Source: JBBECE01 sp964574935 (lineage in GTDB: Bacteria > Pseudomonadota > Alphaproteobacteria > Rhizobiales > Devosiaceae). Taken from it: a stretch of DNA of 39,018 bases. Position numbers and translations under genes: made by a program. The notes below the pieces were generated by a model. The model was not told the DNA's origin. It made no database searches and worked only from the letters and a program-made list of their open reading frames with translations. Shown here one piece after another: positions 7,401 through 14,795 of this stretch; position 1 is the stretch's first letter, and every line of letters starts with the position of its first letter. The stretch is from contig CAZNOZ010000022.1 in the NCBI GenBank assembly GCA_964574935.1, positions 1 through 39,018 on the forward strand, in the 5' to 3' direction.

Positions 7401-8744
7401 ACGGTCAAGGACGCCGTTGGCGACACCCACGAGGCCGGCCGCCTGATGAACGAGCATGTGGACGCCCTGCGCTCGACCATCACCGGGCTGGTCGCCGAGA
7501 TGGACAGCCTCAAGAACGCGCTCGGCCAGCAGACCTCCGGCTTCTCCGAGGCCGCCGGCGAGCTGCGCGAGGCCGGCACCGTCACCGTCGAGACCCTGGA
7601 CGCCGGCCGCGCCGCCATGGATTCGCTGGTCTCGGGCTTCTCGGCTCGGGCCGACGAGATCGACACGCGCCTGCGCACCTTCGCCGACACCCTGTCCCGG
7701 ACCGTCAACGAGACCGAGGACCGCATTCTGACCACCCAGGCGTCGATGGCGGAGACGGTGCGCGAATCGACCGACCAGCTCACCACGGGCCTGCACGAGA
7801 TCGCCGACTCCGCCGGCGCCGAATCCGAACGCGTCGGCGACACGGTCCGTGAGACCCATGAGCGTTTGATCGAGGAACTGCAGAACTCCATCCGCGACGC
7901 CTCCGTCAGGTTCGCCGAGACCGCCGAAGCGATGCGCGGCACCGCCACCCAGGTGGCGCAGGAGCTCGAGGCCACCCGGGCCGAGTTGCAGCGCGGCGTG
8001 ATGGAGCTTCCCGAGGAGACGCGCGCCTCGGCTGCCGCCATGCGGCGGGTCGTTGCCGAGCAGATCGAGGCGCTCAACGAGCTCAATTCGATCGTGCGGG
8101 CCCAGCCCGCCTCCCACGATCTGACGCACTCACGCCGCTCCGGTTCGTCCTCGCGGCCGGCCCCGCGCGAGACCCAGCCCGAGCCACGCCCGGCAATCCC
8201 GCCGGCCCCGCAGCCCGAACCCGCGCCGAGCGCCCCCGCCGATCCTTCGGCCGGGATGAGTGCGTTGTTGCAGCGGCCCGCCCCCAGGCCGGCGAGCACC
8301 CCCGCCGCGCCGGCCCCCACCCCGCCCGCCTCCGGCGGCGAGGGCTGGCTGCGGGACCTGCTGCGGAACGCCTCGACGCCGGAATCGACGGCCGCCGAGC
8401 CGGCGCCGACGGGCCTGCAGTCCCTGACCGCGGAGATCGTCCGCGCCATCGACGACGCGGCGCTGACCGAAGCCTGGCAGCGCTTCCGGCAGGGCGAAGC
8501 GGCGTCGTTCTCCCGGCGGCTCTATACGCTTTCCGGCCAGGGCACCTTCGACGACGTGCGCAAGAAGATGCGGCGCGATCCGGAATTCACCGAGGCCGCC
8601 AACGCCTACATGGCCGAGTTCGAGCAGCTTCTGCAGCAGGCCTCGCGCGGCCCGGGCGGCCCCGACGAGTCGCACAACGTCCTGATCTCCGACCGCGGCA
8701 AGGTCTACACCATGCTGGCCCACGCCAGCGGCCGGCTCGACTAG
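4434..8744 (+). CDS. Giant apolipoprotein-like membrane coiled-coil protein, candidate growth-pole-ring (GPR) homologue
   Basis: Protein of 1436 residues. Order: a charged N-terminal tail (about 1-105), two membrane segments (about 110-130, FWFAILASVVWAAGLAVVAW, and about 151-175), a very long helical region, a Pro/Ala-rich linker (about 1235-1320), and a compact charged C-terminal domain ending HASGRLD. From about residue 314 to beyond 800 the helix follows an 11-residue repeat, for example RTNALADALDG / RSGQFIDAIDQ / RSAQLDSTLTD / RTNEFSGLLEQ. This is the hendecad pattern of apolipoprotein A/E-like proteins. In Agrobacterium a >2000-residue apolipoprotein-like protein, GPR, forms a ring at the growing pole; the architecture here is the same but shorter. 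Start: AAGGA lies just upstream of ATGAGTATG, so ATG 4434 or 4440 is preferred over an upstream TTG at 4380. Orthology is inferred from architecture and needs a search. Confidence 0.8.
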   Translation: MSMANKPTPTSNDPATLAFSAVEDALQKPKSADKSADKADDVGPSGSDTESQRKMSPSERLRPPDGDPADRTRSAEKIASRTAAVANDDRTVLGSGVLYSMQSRPSAAPFWFAILASVVWAAGLAVVAWFRYGDIFTSSERFGAFLQTTEFSGFLAVLVLPILGFLALGFLLRRAQDLRLAANSMTQAAMRLSEPETTATQQITTVAQAVRREVNAIGDGLERALSRASEIEVMVHNEVNSLERSYSDNESRMRALIDDLSGQREELITNAERVRESVSGAHQSFSAELQNAAHTLGDQITEIGTQTVVKLTDKSDQITGAIEKIGARVETAISDQTDSFGATIDSRRADLMAALDETTDRFSSAIEDRTNALADALDGRSGQFIDAIDQRSAQLDSTLTDRTNEFSGLLEQRSNALSEAIDSRTGDLSRVLNEGSTAFSIELEQKSAMLANILRASGESILVDLSLRSDEIAERLSNVGQSLSADIVERADQANNTLAGVRERFDEAFAIQANSLDSRVQSALIEMTGTLDEHTERARELFLSAGTDTLSHLSSRVLEVTGEIDSRVETMDSIVGEKGGRLISTLNQHQTALTQNANLLETALTEKSEQLGRMMTTHTRTFADAFVSSSENFQQRVDASLAQVTDAMDSRTTQVSTLIEQKVAEVNDSLGRGIDEAVSRITDAEEGVSAKVSEAATSIESSVNTLETTVESAISSSTDSLEKNASSLADRVDEHLGAVEQRLDDSVRRVTQTVDSKLGTLPEAITARVDISAERLASLHEAINSTIGTSMRDLESGADRIEVTLAERVSGLAGSLATDVEKASHRMDSVVRESMEQLTGATRTIEDLVGTKAPATGEELARRAQALHQLLAGQTDAFTTLIDEKTNAINQTVDAHSQAFNDLVDEKSAQLDANLKSHGNILRAALELTATEAEELMSTSTTRITSEVAEALDKLNQSNRLLQDVLEASTGSLAELESSVGKYTMDYAQTVKDAVGDTHEAGRLMNEHVDALRSTITGLVAEMDSLKNALGQQTSGFSEAAGELREAGTVTVETLDAGRAAMDSLVSGFSARADEIDTRLRTFADTLSRTVNETEDRILTTQASMAETVRESTDQLTTGLHEIADSAGAESERVGDTVRETHERLIEELQNSIRDASVRFAETAEAMRGTATQVAQELEATRAELQRGVMELPEETRASAAAMRRVVAEQIEALNELNSIVRAQPASHDLTHSRRSGSSSRPAPRETQPEPRPAIPPAPQPEPAPSAPADPSAGMSALLQRPAPRPASTPAAPAPTPPASGGEGWLRDLLRNASTPESTAAEPAPTGLQSLTAEIVRAIDDAALTEAWQRFRQGEAASFSRRLYTLSGQGTFDDVRKKMRRDPEFTEAANAYMAEFEQLLQQASRGPGGPDESHNVLISDRGKVYTMLAHASGRLD
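5373..6883 (+). repeat. Hendecad (11-residue, 33-bp) repeat array inside the GPR-like gene
   Basis: More than forty consecutive 11-residue units can be laid out with few breaks, most ending in Asp/Glu/Ser-x and starting R/K-S/T. Examples are TTDRFSSAIED, RTNALADALDG, RSNALSEAIDS, RTGDLSRVLNE and KSAMLANILRA. Nucleotide identity between units is only moderate, so the array is old and kept at protein level. One unit near LTQNANLLETALTE has an irregular length. Confidence 0.75.
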
Positions 8745-8775
8745 CGCCGCCCGCCACAACCGCATGAATTGATTG

Positions 8776-8803
8776 GCCCCGCGCCCACCGCGCGGGGCTT
8801 TTT
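8776..8803 (+). terminator. Strong intrinsic terminator after the GPR-like gene
   Basis: A perfect 8-bp GC stem GCCCCGCG / CGCGGGGC with a 7-nt loop is followed at once by TTTTT. It starts 31 bp after the stop codon of the GPR-like gene. No T-run is present in the other direction, so it acts for the plus strand only. Confidence 0.9.
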
Positions 8804-8856
8804 GCGGCGCCCGCGCCCCTGTCCGGCCGGCAGGGCCGCGCCGGGCCGGCGGTGCT

Positions 8857-10167
8857 TCATTCGCCCGGTCGGGAGACGGGAGCGGTCGGCGCCAGGGCAC
8901 CCTCGCGGGCCGGCGGCCTCAGGAACATCGACGCCGCCACGCACAGCCCCGCTACGAACGCCAGCGCCCCCGAGGCCCAGAACGCGCCCGCCCCGAACCG
9001 GGCCACCAGGAAGCCGGCGCCCGTCAGCACCGCCACCGAGGCGATCTGGCGGAACACCACCGCCACCGACTGCGACTGGGCGGCGATATCCTCGGTGGTC
9101 CAGTTGGCGATGAAGTTGACCACCCCAAGGTAGCTCATCCCCATCGTTACCATATTCAGCGCCTGCAGCATGGCCAGCCCCCAAACCGGCGGTTGCAGGG
9201 CAAAGCCGCACCACCTGACGATGGCGGCCGCGCACGAGGCCAGCAGCAACTGGCGGGCCGAGAACCGGCGCGCCACCCGCGCGAACGCCAGCATGATGAC
9301 GATCTCGGACAGCGGCGAGACGGCCCATAGCGGCCCGATGATTTCCGGCGGGATGCCGGCGCGGGCCCAGATCAGCGCCCCGAAACCGAACTGGACCATG
9401 TGGCTGCCCTGCAGGATCGCCACCCCGATCAGGGGCAGGATGTACCAGGGCTGCCAGGTCTGCGAGAGCGTCGTGGCGACCCCCGGCCTCGGTTCGTGCT
9501 CGCGCGACGGCGCCGTGGTGTGCCCGGGCACGCTCACCGGTATCTGCAGCGTTGGCGCCTGGTTCTGCGCCTCGTTCTCCTCCCGGAAATACGGCAACTG
9601 GAACGCAAAGCCGGCCCGTATCAGGCCCACCGCCACGATCATCGGCGCGAAAACCAGGGCGCCGTAGCGGCCCAGCAGGAACCCCGCGATCACGATCCCG
9701 ATGACGAAGCCGATCGCTCCCCACACGCGCACCCGCCCGAATTCGGTGCCGTGGCGGCGCGTCATGCGCAACGTCGCCGCGTCGACAACCGGCGCGACGG
9801 CCATGAACGGCACCGTCATCAGCGTCCACACCACCAGGATGCCCCAGTAGCCGTCCACGAACAGAAGGGCGATCGGCGCGATGCCGGCGATCACCGTCCC
9901 CGCGATGATCACGTTGCGCCAGTCCTTGGCGCGGTCGGCGATCCGTCCCACCGCCACCGACAAGACGATCATGATCAGGATCGGCGTGGCGCTGACCGTG
10001 CCGATGGCGCTTTCGGAGATGCCCTTTTCCGTCAGCCAGATCGGCAGGAACGGGCCGCCCACCCCCACCGCCATGAACAAGACGACGTAGAACACCGAGG
10101 CCCGCCCCTCGGGCGAGGCCAACCATTGTCTCAGCGACAGGAACGCCAACTCAGCCGGCCTCCGCAT
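8857..10167 (-). CDS. MFS transporter (MFS_1-like / HcaT-type)
   Basis: Inner-membrane permease of 436 residues with about twelve hydrophobic segments. The N-terminal half has GVGGPFLPIWLTEKGIS and the loop VGRIADRAKDWR, a form of the MFS loop 2-3 motif. A cytoplasmic Pro/Glu-rich loop at about residues 200-235 separates the two halves. The pattern resembles the 3-phenylpropionate/nucleoside-symporter branch (MFS_1-like); the substrate cannot be read from sequence. The ATG at 10167 has no good ribosome site, whereas GGAGG lies 9 nt before an in-frame TTG at 10149, so the real protein may be six residues shorter. It sits downstream of the GT4 gene on the same strand, with a hairpin between. 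Confidence 0.85.
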   Translation of the reverse strand: MRRPAELAFLSLRQWLASPEGRASVFYVVLFMAVGVGGPFLPIWLTEKGISESAIGTVSATPILIMIVLSVAVGRIADRAKDWRNVIIAGTVIAGIAPIALLFVDGYWGILVVWTLMTVPFMAVAPVVDAATLRMTRRHGTEFGRVRVWGAIGFVIGIVIAGFLLGRYGALVFAPMIVAVGLIRAGFAFQLPYFREENEAQNQAPTLQIPVSVPGHTTAPSREHEPRPGVATTLSQTWQPWYILPLIGVAILQGSHMVQFGFGALIWARAGIPPEIIGPLWAVSPLSEIVIMLAFARVARRFSARQLLLASCAAAIVRWCGFALQPPVWGLAMLQALNMVTMGMSYLGVVNFIANWTTEDIAAQSQSVAVVFRQIASVAVLTGAGFLVARFGAGAFWASGALAFVAGLCVAASMFLRPPAREGALAPTAPVSRPGE

Positions 10168-10208
10168 TCCGCTTGCATCGGCTGCACGCTACCACAAATG
10201 GAGATTGC

Positions 10209-10226
10209 GCCGCCCCGCCGGGCGGC
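10209..10226 (-). terminator. GC hairpin after the GT4 gene
   Basis: A perfect 7-bp stem GCCGCCC / GGGCGGC with loop CGCC (plus strand) lies just after the GT4 stop codon. No T-run follows, so it may be a weak or Rho-assisted terminator, or an mRNA 3'-end stabiliser. Confidence 0.35.
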
Positions 10227-10232
10227 GGGATT

Positions 10233-11258
10233 TCAGGCCACCGCGACCGACATTTGGCGGGCCGGCACCAGCGTGTCGACAAACTGCTGCGCCGACTCCG
10301 CCCAACTAAAGGTTTCCGCGTGCCGCCGCGCCGCCGCCCGCGACAGCGTCAGCGTCTTGCGCACCGCGACCGCCAGATCCTCGTCCATCGCCCCCGATTC
10401 GGGATCGCTCAACACGTCGATCGGCCCGATCACCGGATAGGCGGCCACCGGCACGCCACAGGCCATCGCCTCGATCATCACATTGCCGAACGTGTCGGTC
10501 CGCGAGGGGAAGACGAACGCGTCGGCGCTGCGATAGGCGGCGACCAGGTCCGCCCCGGTCAGGGTGCCGGTGAACACGGTTTTCGGATAGCGCGCCTTGA
10601 GCTCGTCGCGCTGCGGGCCGTCGCCGACGACGATCTTGGTTCCCGGCACGTCGAGCTTGAGGAACGCCTCGACGTTCTTTTCCACCGATATGCGCCCCAC
10701 ATGCAGCAGGTGCGGCCCCGGCAGATCGGTGAACAGGGTCTTCTCGCCCAGGCTGAAATGCTCGGTGTCGACCCCCCGCGCCCACACCGTCAGATTGCGG
10801 AACGAATGCGCTTCGAGGTCCCGGGCCACCGAGGGCGTCGGCACCAGCGTCGTCGCCGCCGGCGCGTGGAACCATCTCAGATACGCGTAGCTCCACTGGT
10901 ACGGCACCGGTAGCCGGGCCGCCACATATTCGGGAAAGCGCGTGTGATAGGAGGTGGTGAAGGCGAGCTGCTGGGCCACGCAATGCAGCCTGGTCCTGAA
11001 CCCCAGCGGGCCTTCGGTCGCGATATGGATGTGATCGGGCGCCGTCTCCGCCAGATACTGGCCGATCGCCCCCGGCGGCGCCAGCGACAACCGGATCTCC
11101 GGATAGGTCGGCATCGGCAGCGTCCGGTAGCGCTGGGGCGTCAGGAACAGCGTCCGGTGCCCGAGCTTTTCGAGCTCCTGGCCGACATGGTCGAGGCAAC
11201 GCACGACACCGTTGACCTGCGGGTGCCATGCGTCGGTGACAATCAGGACGCTGCTCAA
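10233..11258 (-). CDS. GT4-family glycosyltransferase
   Basis: Retaining GT-B glycosyltransferase of 341 residues. The N-terminus has VLIVTDAWHPQVNGVVR and the donor domain has LLHVGRISVEKNVEAFL and the E-x7-E-like motif TDTFGNVMIEAMACGVPVA. It resembles MgtA/PimB-like and plant SqdX-like lipid glycosyltransferases that use nucleotide sugars to glycosylate diacylglycerol or similar lipids. The start is a TTG at 11258: its TTGA overlaps the stop codon of the upstream metallophosphoesterase, GAGAGGG lies about 8 nt upstream, and the family begins at this point. The longer ATG ORF from 11321 adds a Lys/Arg-rich tail inside the neighbouring gene. Coupling to the LpxH-like gene suggests a lipid-linked acceptor. 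Alphaproteobacterial relatives make glycolipids under phosphate limitation; this is an inference. Confidence 0.85.
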   Translation of the reverse strand: MSSVLIVTDAWHPQVNGVVRCLDHVGQELEKLGHRTLFLTPQRYRTLPMPTYPEIRLSLAPPGAIGQYLAETAPDHIHIATEGPLGFRTRLHCVAQQLAFTTSYHTRFPEYVAARLPVPYQWSYAYLRWFHAPAATTLVPTPSVARDLEAHSFRNLTVWARGVDTEHFSLGEKTLFTDLPGPHLLHVGRISVEKNVEAFLKLDVPGTKIVVGDGPQRDELKARYPKTVFTGTLTGADLVAAYRSADAFVFPSRTDTFGNVMIEAMACGVPVAAYPVIGPIDVLSDPESGAMDEDLAVAVRKTLTLSRAAARRHAETFSWAESAQQFVDTLVPARQMSVAVA

Positions 11259-12058
11259 GCCACCGCCCTCTCGCCGTCCTCCGCTCTTGTCGTTTTCCTT
11301 CCGGCGATCTTTTCGCGCCACCGGATGAGCTCAAAGCTGCCGTCGTAATTCTCGACCACCGCGGTGCAGCTTTCCACCCAGTCGCCGATATTGATGTAGT
11401 GAATACCGAAGTTCGTGTGCATGTCGGGGTGATGGATATGCCCGCAAATCACCCCGTCCACCCCGGTTCGCGAGGCCTCGAGCGACAGCGCCCGCTCGTA
11501 GCGGGAGATGAAGGAGACCGCGTTCTTGACCTTGTGCTTGGCCCAGGCGCTCAGCGACCAGTAGTCGAACCCCAGCCGCCGCCGGACCAGATTGATCCCG
11601 ATGTTGGCCCTCAGCGCGAAATTGTAGGCCCAGTCGCCCAGATGCGCGAGCCACTTGGCGTGGCGCACCACCACGTCGAACTGATCGCCGTGAATGACAA
11701 GGTACCGCTTGCCGTCGGCGGTGTGGTGGATCACCTGGTCGGCGATCTCGATATCCCCGAAATAGGTGCCCAGATAGTCGCGCAGGAATTCGTCGTGATT
11801 GCCGGGAAGATAGATGATCCGGGCGCCGGCCTTCGCCTTGCTCAGGAGCGATTGCACCAGGGCGTTGTAGCTTTGCGGCCAGCGCCACGATTTCTGCAGC
11901 CGCCATCCGTCGAGCATGTCGCCGACCAGATAGATGGTGTCGGCGTCGTGCGCCTCGAGGAAATCGAGCAATGCCCCGATCTGGATCGCCTTCATCCCCA
12001 AATGCACGTCGGAGATGAACAGGGCCCTTGTGTGCCGTACCTTGGCGGTCTTTGACAT
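11255..12058 (-). CDS. LpxH-like metallophosphoesterase (UDP-2,3-diacylglucosamine diphosphatase family)
   Basis: Calcineurin-like phosphoesterase of 267 residues with all metal motifs: FISDVHLG, VGDMLDGW, LPGNHDEF, VIHGDQFD and CGHIHHPD. It belongs to the COG2908/LpxH-like group, whose founding member cleaves UDP-2,3-diacylglucosamine in lipid A synthesis. Many alphaproteobacteria use LpxI for that step, so this protein may act on another lipid pyrophosphate. It is longer than E. coli LpxH, mainly in the middle (KWLAHLGDWAYNF to AKHKVKN). The start at 12058 (MSKTAKVRHTR) has AGGGA 5 nt upstream; a longer open frame reaching 12820 runs through the next gene and is not real. Its stop is overlapped by the TTG start of the glycosyltransferase. 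Confidence 0.85.
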   Translation of the reverse strand: MSKTAKVRHTRALFISDVHLGMKAIQIGALLDFLEAHDADTIYLVGDMLDGWRLQKSWRWPQSYNALVQSLLSKAKAGARIIYLPGNHDEFLRDYLGTYFGDIEIADQVIHHTADGKRYLVIHGDQFDVVVRHAKWLAHLGDWAYNFALRANIGINLVRRRLGFDYWSLSAWAKHKVKNAVSFISRYERALSLEASRTGVDGVICGHIHHPDMHTNFGIHYINIGDWVESCTAVVENYDGSFELIRWREKIAGRKTTRAEDGERAVA

Positions 12059-12138
12059 TGCTTCCCTGAAATGGCCACTGCCCGGCCGATTGCCGTGATT
12101 CCGGCGTCCCGCCACCTTAACGTGATGGCGGGGCGCAA

Positions 12139-12735
12139 TCAAAAGACAAAAAGCGCGATTGCAACCACCATCATCGCGGCCAGCACCATGCCGAGCCTTC
12201 GTTCCATGCCGGCCCGCCCGAGCAGCGACTTGAGCTGCCGCCCGAACGCCATCCACAGGATCGTCGAAAACGGGGCCACGGCCAGACACCCCAGGGTCAG
12301 CCAGACGATGCTCGCCATCCTGCCGTCGCCCCCCACCACCAGCGCCGCCACGAAGCCGGTGGCCATGGTCCAGGCCTTCGGATTGACCCACTGGAACGCC
12401 GCCCCTTCCAGGAACGTCAGCGGACGGCCGCTTGCCAGCTCGGGATTGGTGATCCTCAGCCCGAGCAGCCGCCAGGCGAGATAGAGGAAATAGGCCGCCG
12501 CCAGGTAGCGCATCGCGACGTTGAGCCATGGATACAGCGCAAACAGCTCTCCAAGCCCCAGCCCCACCCCGAACACCATCAGCGGGAACCCGATCACGAT
12601 GCCCGCCGCGTGGGGCACCGTGCGCTGCATGCCGAAGCGCGCCGTCGAGGTCATCAGCATCAGATTGTTCGGCCCCGGCGTGAAGAACGTCGGCAGCGCG
12701 AGCAGGAGGAAGCTGACAACGAGATCGAGATGCAT
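12139..12735 (-). CDS. LysE/RhtB-family amino-acid exporter
   Basis: Inner-membrane exporter of 198 residues with the family signature FFTPGPNNLMLM near residue 20 and five to six hydrophobic segments. A second conserved piece is GAAFQWVNPKAWTMA (about residue 110). Family members export lysine, homoserine, threonine or other small amino-acid-like solutes; the substrate here is unknown. It is divergent from the cupin gene, with a 99-bp shared upstream region, and lies 80 bp upstream of the metallophosphoesterase on the same strand. Confidence 0.9.
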   Translation of the reverse strand: MHLDLVVSFLLLALPTFFTPGPNNLMLMTSTARFGMQRTVPHAAGIVIGFPLMVFGVGLGLGELFALYPWLNVAMRYLAAAYFLYLAWRLLGLRITNPELASGRPLTFLEGAAFQWVNPKAWTMATGFVAALVVGGDGRMASIVWLTLGCLAVAPFSTILWMAFGRQLKSLLGRAGMERRLGMVLAAMMVVAIALFVF

Positions 12736-12834
12736 CGGCCGCCGACGTCCGGGAAAAGTGGGGCGCCGGGGAGAAACGGTTTCGGCGCCGCCGCCGAGGT
12801 GCCATTGTCGGCGCCGTCATGCAAGGAGTGATCG

Positions 12835-13320
12835 ATGTCCAAGCGAATTGACCCCGGCGCCATCGAGCCGGCGGTCGGCACCACCTATCCGCCCCCGTTC
12901 GACGAACCCTGCCGCACCCGCGAGCGCCGGCGGCTCGGCGACGCGGCCGGCCTCACGCAGTTCGGCGTCAACCTGCTGCGGCTGCCCCCGGGCGCCTGGT
13001 CGTCGCAGCGCCACTGGCACGAAAAGGAGGACGAGCTGATCCATGTGCTCAGCGGCGAGGTGACGCTGGTGACCGATGCCGGTCCGGAACTCCTCAGGGC
13101 CGGCGACACCGCCGGATTCAAGGCCGGCGACCCGGACGGGCACTGTTTGCAGAATCGCTCGGATACCGACGCGCTGGTCCTCGAGGTCGGCAGCCGGATG
13201 CAAGGCGAGGTCGCCTGGTATTCGGACATCGACATGAGGACGGTGCCGCACGCCGGCGGCCACAGCTACGCCCACAAGGACGGCTCACCCTACCCCGTCA
13301 CGCCGCGCACCGGCGCCTGA
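12835..13320 (+). CDS. Cupin-domain protein
   Basis: Single-domain cupin of 161 residues. The metal-binding motif is HWHEKEDELIHVLSGEVTL (two His, one Glu), with the second motif around DPDGHCLQNRSDTDALVLEVG. It has no signal peptide. AAGGAG lies 7 nt before the ATG. The C-terminus (VAWYSDIDMR, then SYAHKDGSPYP) matches a bacterial cupin group without known substrate, often annotated as phosphomannose-isomerase-like. It converges on ugd with a gap of only 7 bp and is not clearly part of an operon. Confidence 0.88.
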   Translation: MSKRIDPGAIEPAVGTTYPPPFDEPCRTRERRRLGDAAGLTQFGVNLLRLPPGAWSSQRHWHEKEDELIHVLSGEVTLVTDAGPELLRAGDTAGFKAGDPDGHCLQNRSDTDALVLEVGSRMQGEVAWYSDIDMRTVPHAGGHSYAHKDGSPYPVTPRTGA

Positions 13321-13327
13321 GCGATGT

Positions 13328-14686
13328 TCAGGCCCCGGATTCCTGCCGGCGGCCGTGCGCAAAATCCGCTTCCGCGACGCGGCCCACCGCACGACCGACG
13401 CTGACATAGGTGAAGCCGGCGGCCTGCATTTCCTGGGGCTTGTAAATATTCCTCAAATCGACGATGAGCCGCCCGGCCATCGCCGTCTTGAGCCGCTCCA
13501 GATCGAGCGCCCGGTAGGCATTCCACTCGGTCAGGATGATCACCGCGTCGGCCCCCTCGGCGGCCGCGTAGGGGCTGTCCGACCACTCGACGTCCTCGAG
13601 CTCGTCGCGCGCCCTTTCCATCGCCGCCGGATCATGGGCACGGACGGTGGCCCCGGCGGCCTGCAGCGCCGGGATGATCGCCAGGCTGGGGGCCTCGCGA
13701 ACGTCGTCGGTGTTCGGCTTGAACGCCAGCCCGAGCACGGCGACGGACTTGCCTTCGGTGGTCTCCAGCGCTTCGGCGATCTTGCGCACCATCGTGCCGA
13801 TGCGCGCCTCGTTGACCTCCACCGCCGTCTCGATGAGCCGCTGCCGGGCCCCGAACCGGTTGCCGGTGGCCACGAAGGCCCGCGTGTCCTTGGGAAAGCA
13901 CGAGCCGCCATAGCCGGGGCCCGGATGCAGGAACTTCGCCCCGATCCGGTTGTCGAGGCCGATGGCCTGGGCCACCACCTGCACGTCGCCGCCGATCTGC
14001 TCGCACAAATCGGCGACCTCGTTGATGAAGGTCACCTTCATCGCCAGGAACGAATTGGCGGCGTATTTGATGAGCTCGGCATTTTCCAGCGTGGTGATGA
14101 CCAGCGGCGCCTCGCGCAGGCTCAGCGGCCGGTAGAGCGCCCGCATCACCTCCTCGCCGCGCTGGTCGTGCACGCCGATGACCACCCGGTTGGGGTGCAT
14201 GAAATCCTCGACCGCCGCGCCCTCGCGCAGAAACTCCGGGTTCGAGGCGACCGAAAAGTCGAGCCCGGGCCGCTCTTCGGCGATGATCCGGCGCACCTGC
14301 CGGTTGGTGCCGGGCACCACCGTCGACTTCGTCACCACCACCGCGCCCTGTTTCAGATGCGGCGCGATCTGCCGACCGGCGGCATAGACATAGGACAGGT
14401 CCGCTTCCCCGTCGCCGCGCCGCGACGGCGTGCCAACCGCAAGCAGCACCACGTCGGCTTCGGCCACGGCGCCGCCGATATCCTCGCTGAACGAAAGCCG
14501 CCCCGCCTGCATGTTGCGGGCCATCAACTCGTCGAGGCCGGCCTCGTAGATCAGCACCTCGCCGCGTTGCAGCCGCCCGATCCGGTCGGTGTCGACATCG
14601 ACGCAGGTGACATCGAACCCGTATTCGGAAAAGCAAACGCCCGAGACCAGTCCCACATAGCCGGCGCCGATCATCGTCAGTTTCAT
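13328..14686 (-). CDS. ugd: UDP-glucose 6-dehydrogenase
   Basis: Oxidises UDP-glucose to UDP-glucuronate with two NAD+, in the cytosol, supplying uronic acid for polysaccharides or glycolipids. It has 452 residues. The N-terminal NAD motif is MIGAGYVGLVSGVCFSEYGF, and TKSTVVPGT and SNPEFLREGAAVEDF follow. The catalytic cysteine is in GPGYGGSCFPKDTRAF (about residue 260), and the C-terminal domain has GLAFKPNTDDVREAPS. The start at 14686 is preferred: GGGGGAGGG lies 5 nt upstream and the family starts MKLTMIGAGYVG; the longer frame adds an Arg/Pro-rich tail. The nearby GT4 enzyme and the glycan locus could both use its product. Confidence 0.95.
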   Translation of the reverse strand: MKLTMIGAGYVGLVSGVCFSEYGFDVTCVDVDTDRIGRLQRGEVLIYEAGLDELMARNMQAGRLSFSEDIGGAVAEADVVLLAVGTPSRRGDGEADLSYVYAAGRQIAPHLKQGAVVVTKSTVVPGTNRQVRRIIAEERPGLDFSVASNPEFLREGAAVEDFMHPNRVVIGVHDQRGEEVMRALYRPLSLREAPLVITTLENAELIKYAANSFLAMKVTFINEVADLCEQIGGDVQVVAQAIGLDNRIGAKFLHPGPGYGGSCFPKDTRAFVATGNRFGARQRLIETAVEVNEARIGTMVRKIAEALETTEGKSVAVLGLAFKPNTDDVREAPSLAIIPALQAAGATVRAHDPAAMERARDELEDVEWSDSPYAAAEGADAVIILTEWNAYRALDLERLKTAMAGRLIVDLRNIYKPQEMQAAGFTYVSVGRAVGRVAEADFAHGRRQESGA

Positions 14687-14795
14687 CGCGACCCTCCCCC
14701 GGCGCCCTCGGAGCACCGGACCGGGCGCCGGCCCGGGTCCGGCAAGGGCCGCCTTTCTACGCCACAAACCGGCCCCGCGGAAGCCGGGAAGACGC

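Noticed and set aside
12059..12820. Extension of the metallophosphoesterase frame upstream
   Set aside because: It runs antisense-like through the LysE gene in another frame; the AGGGA site fixes the start at 12058.
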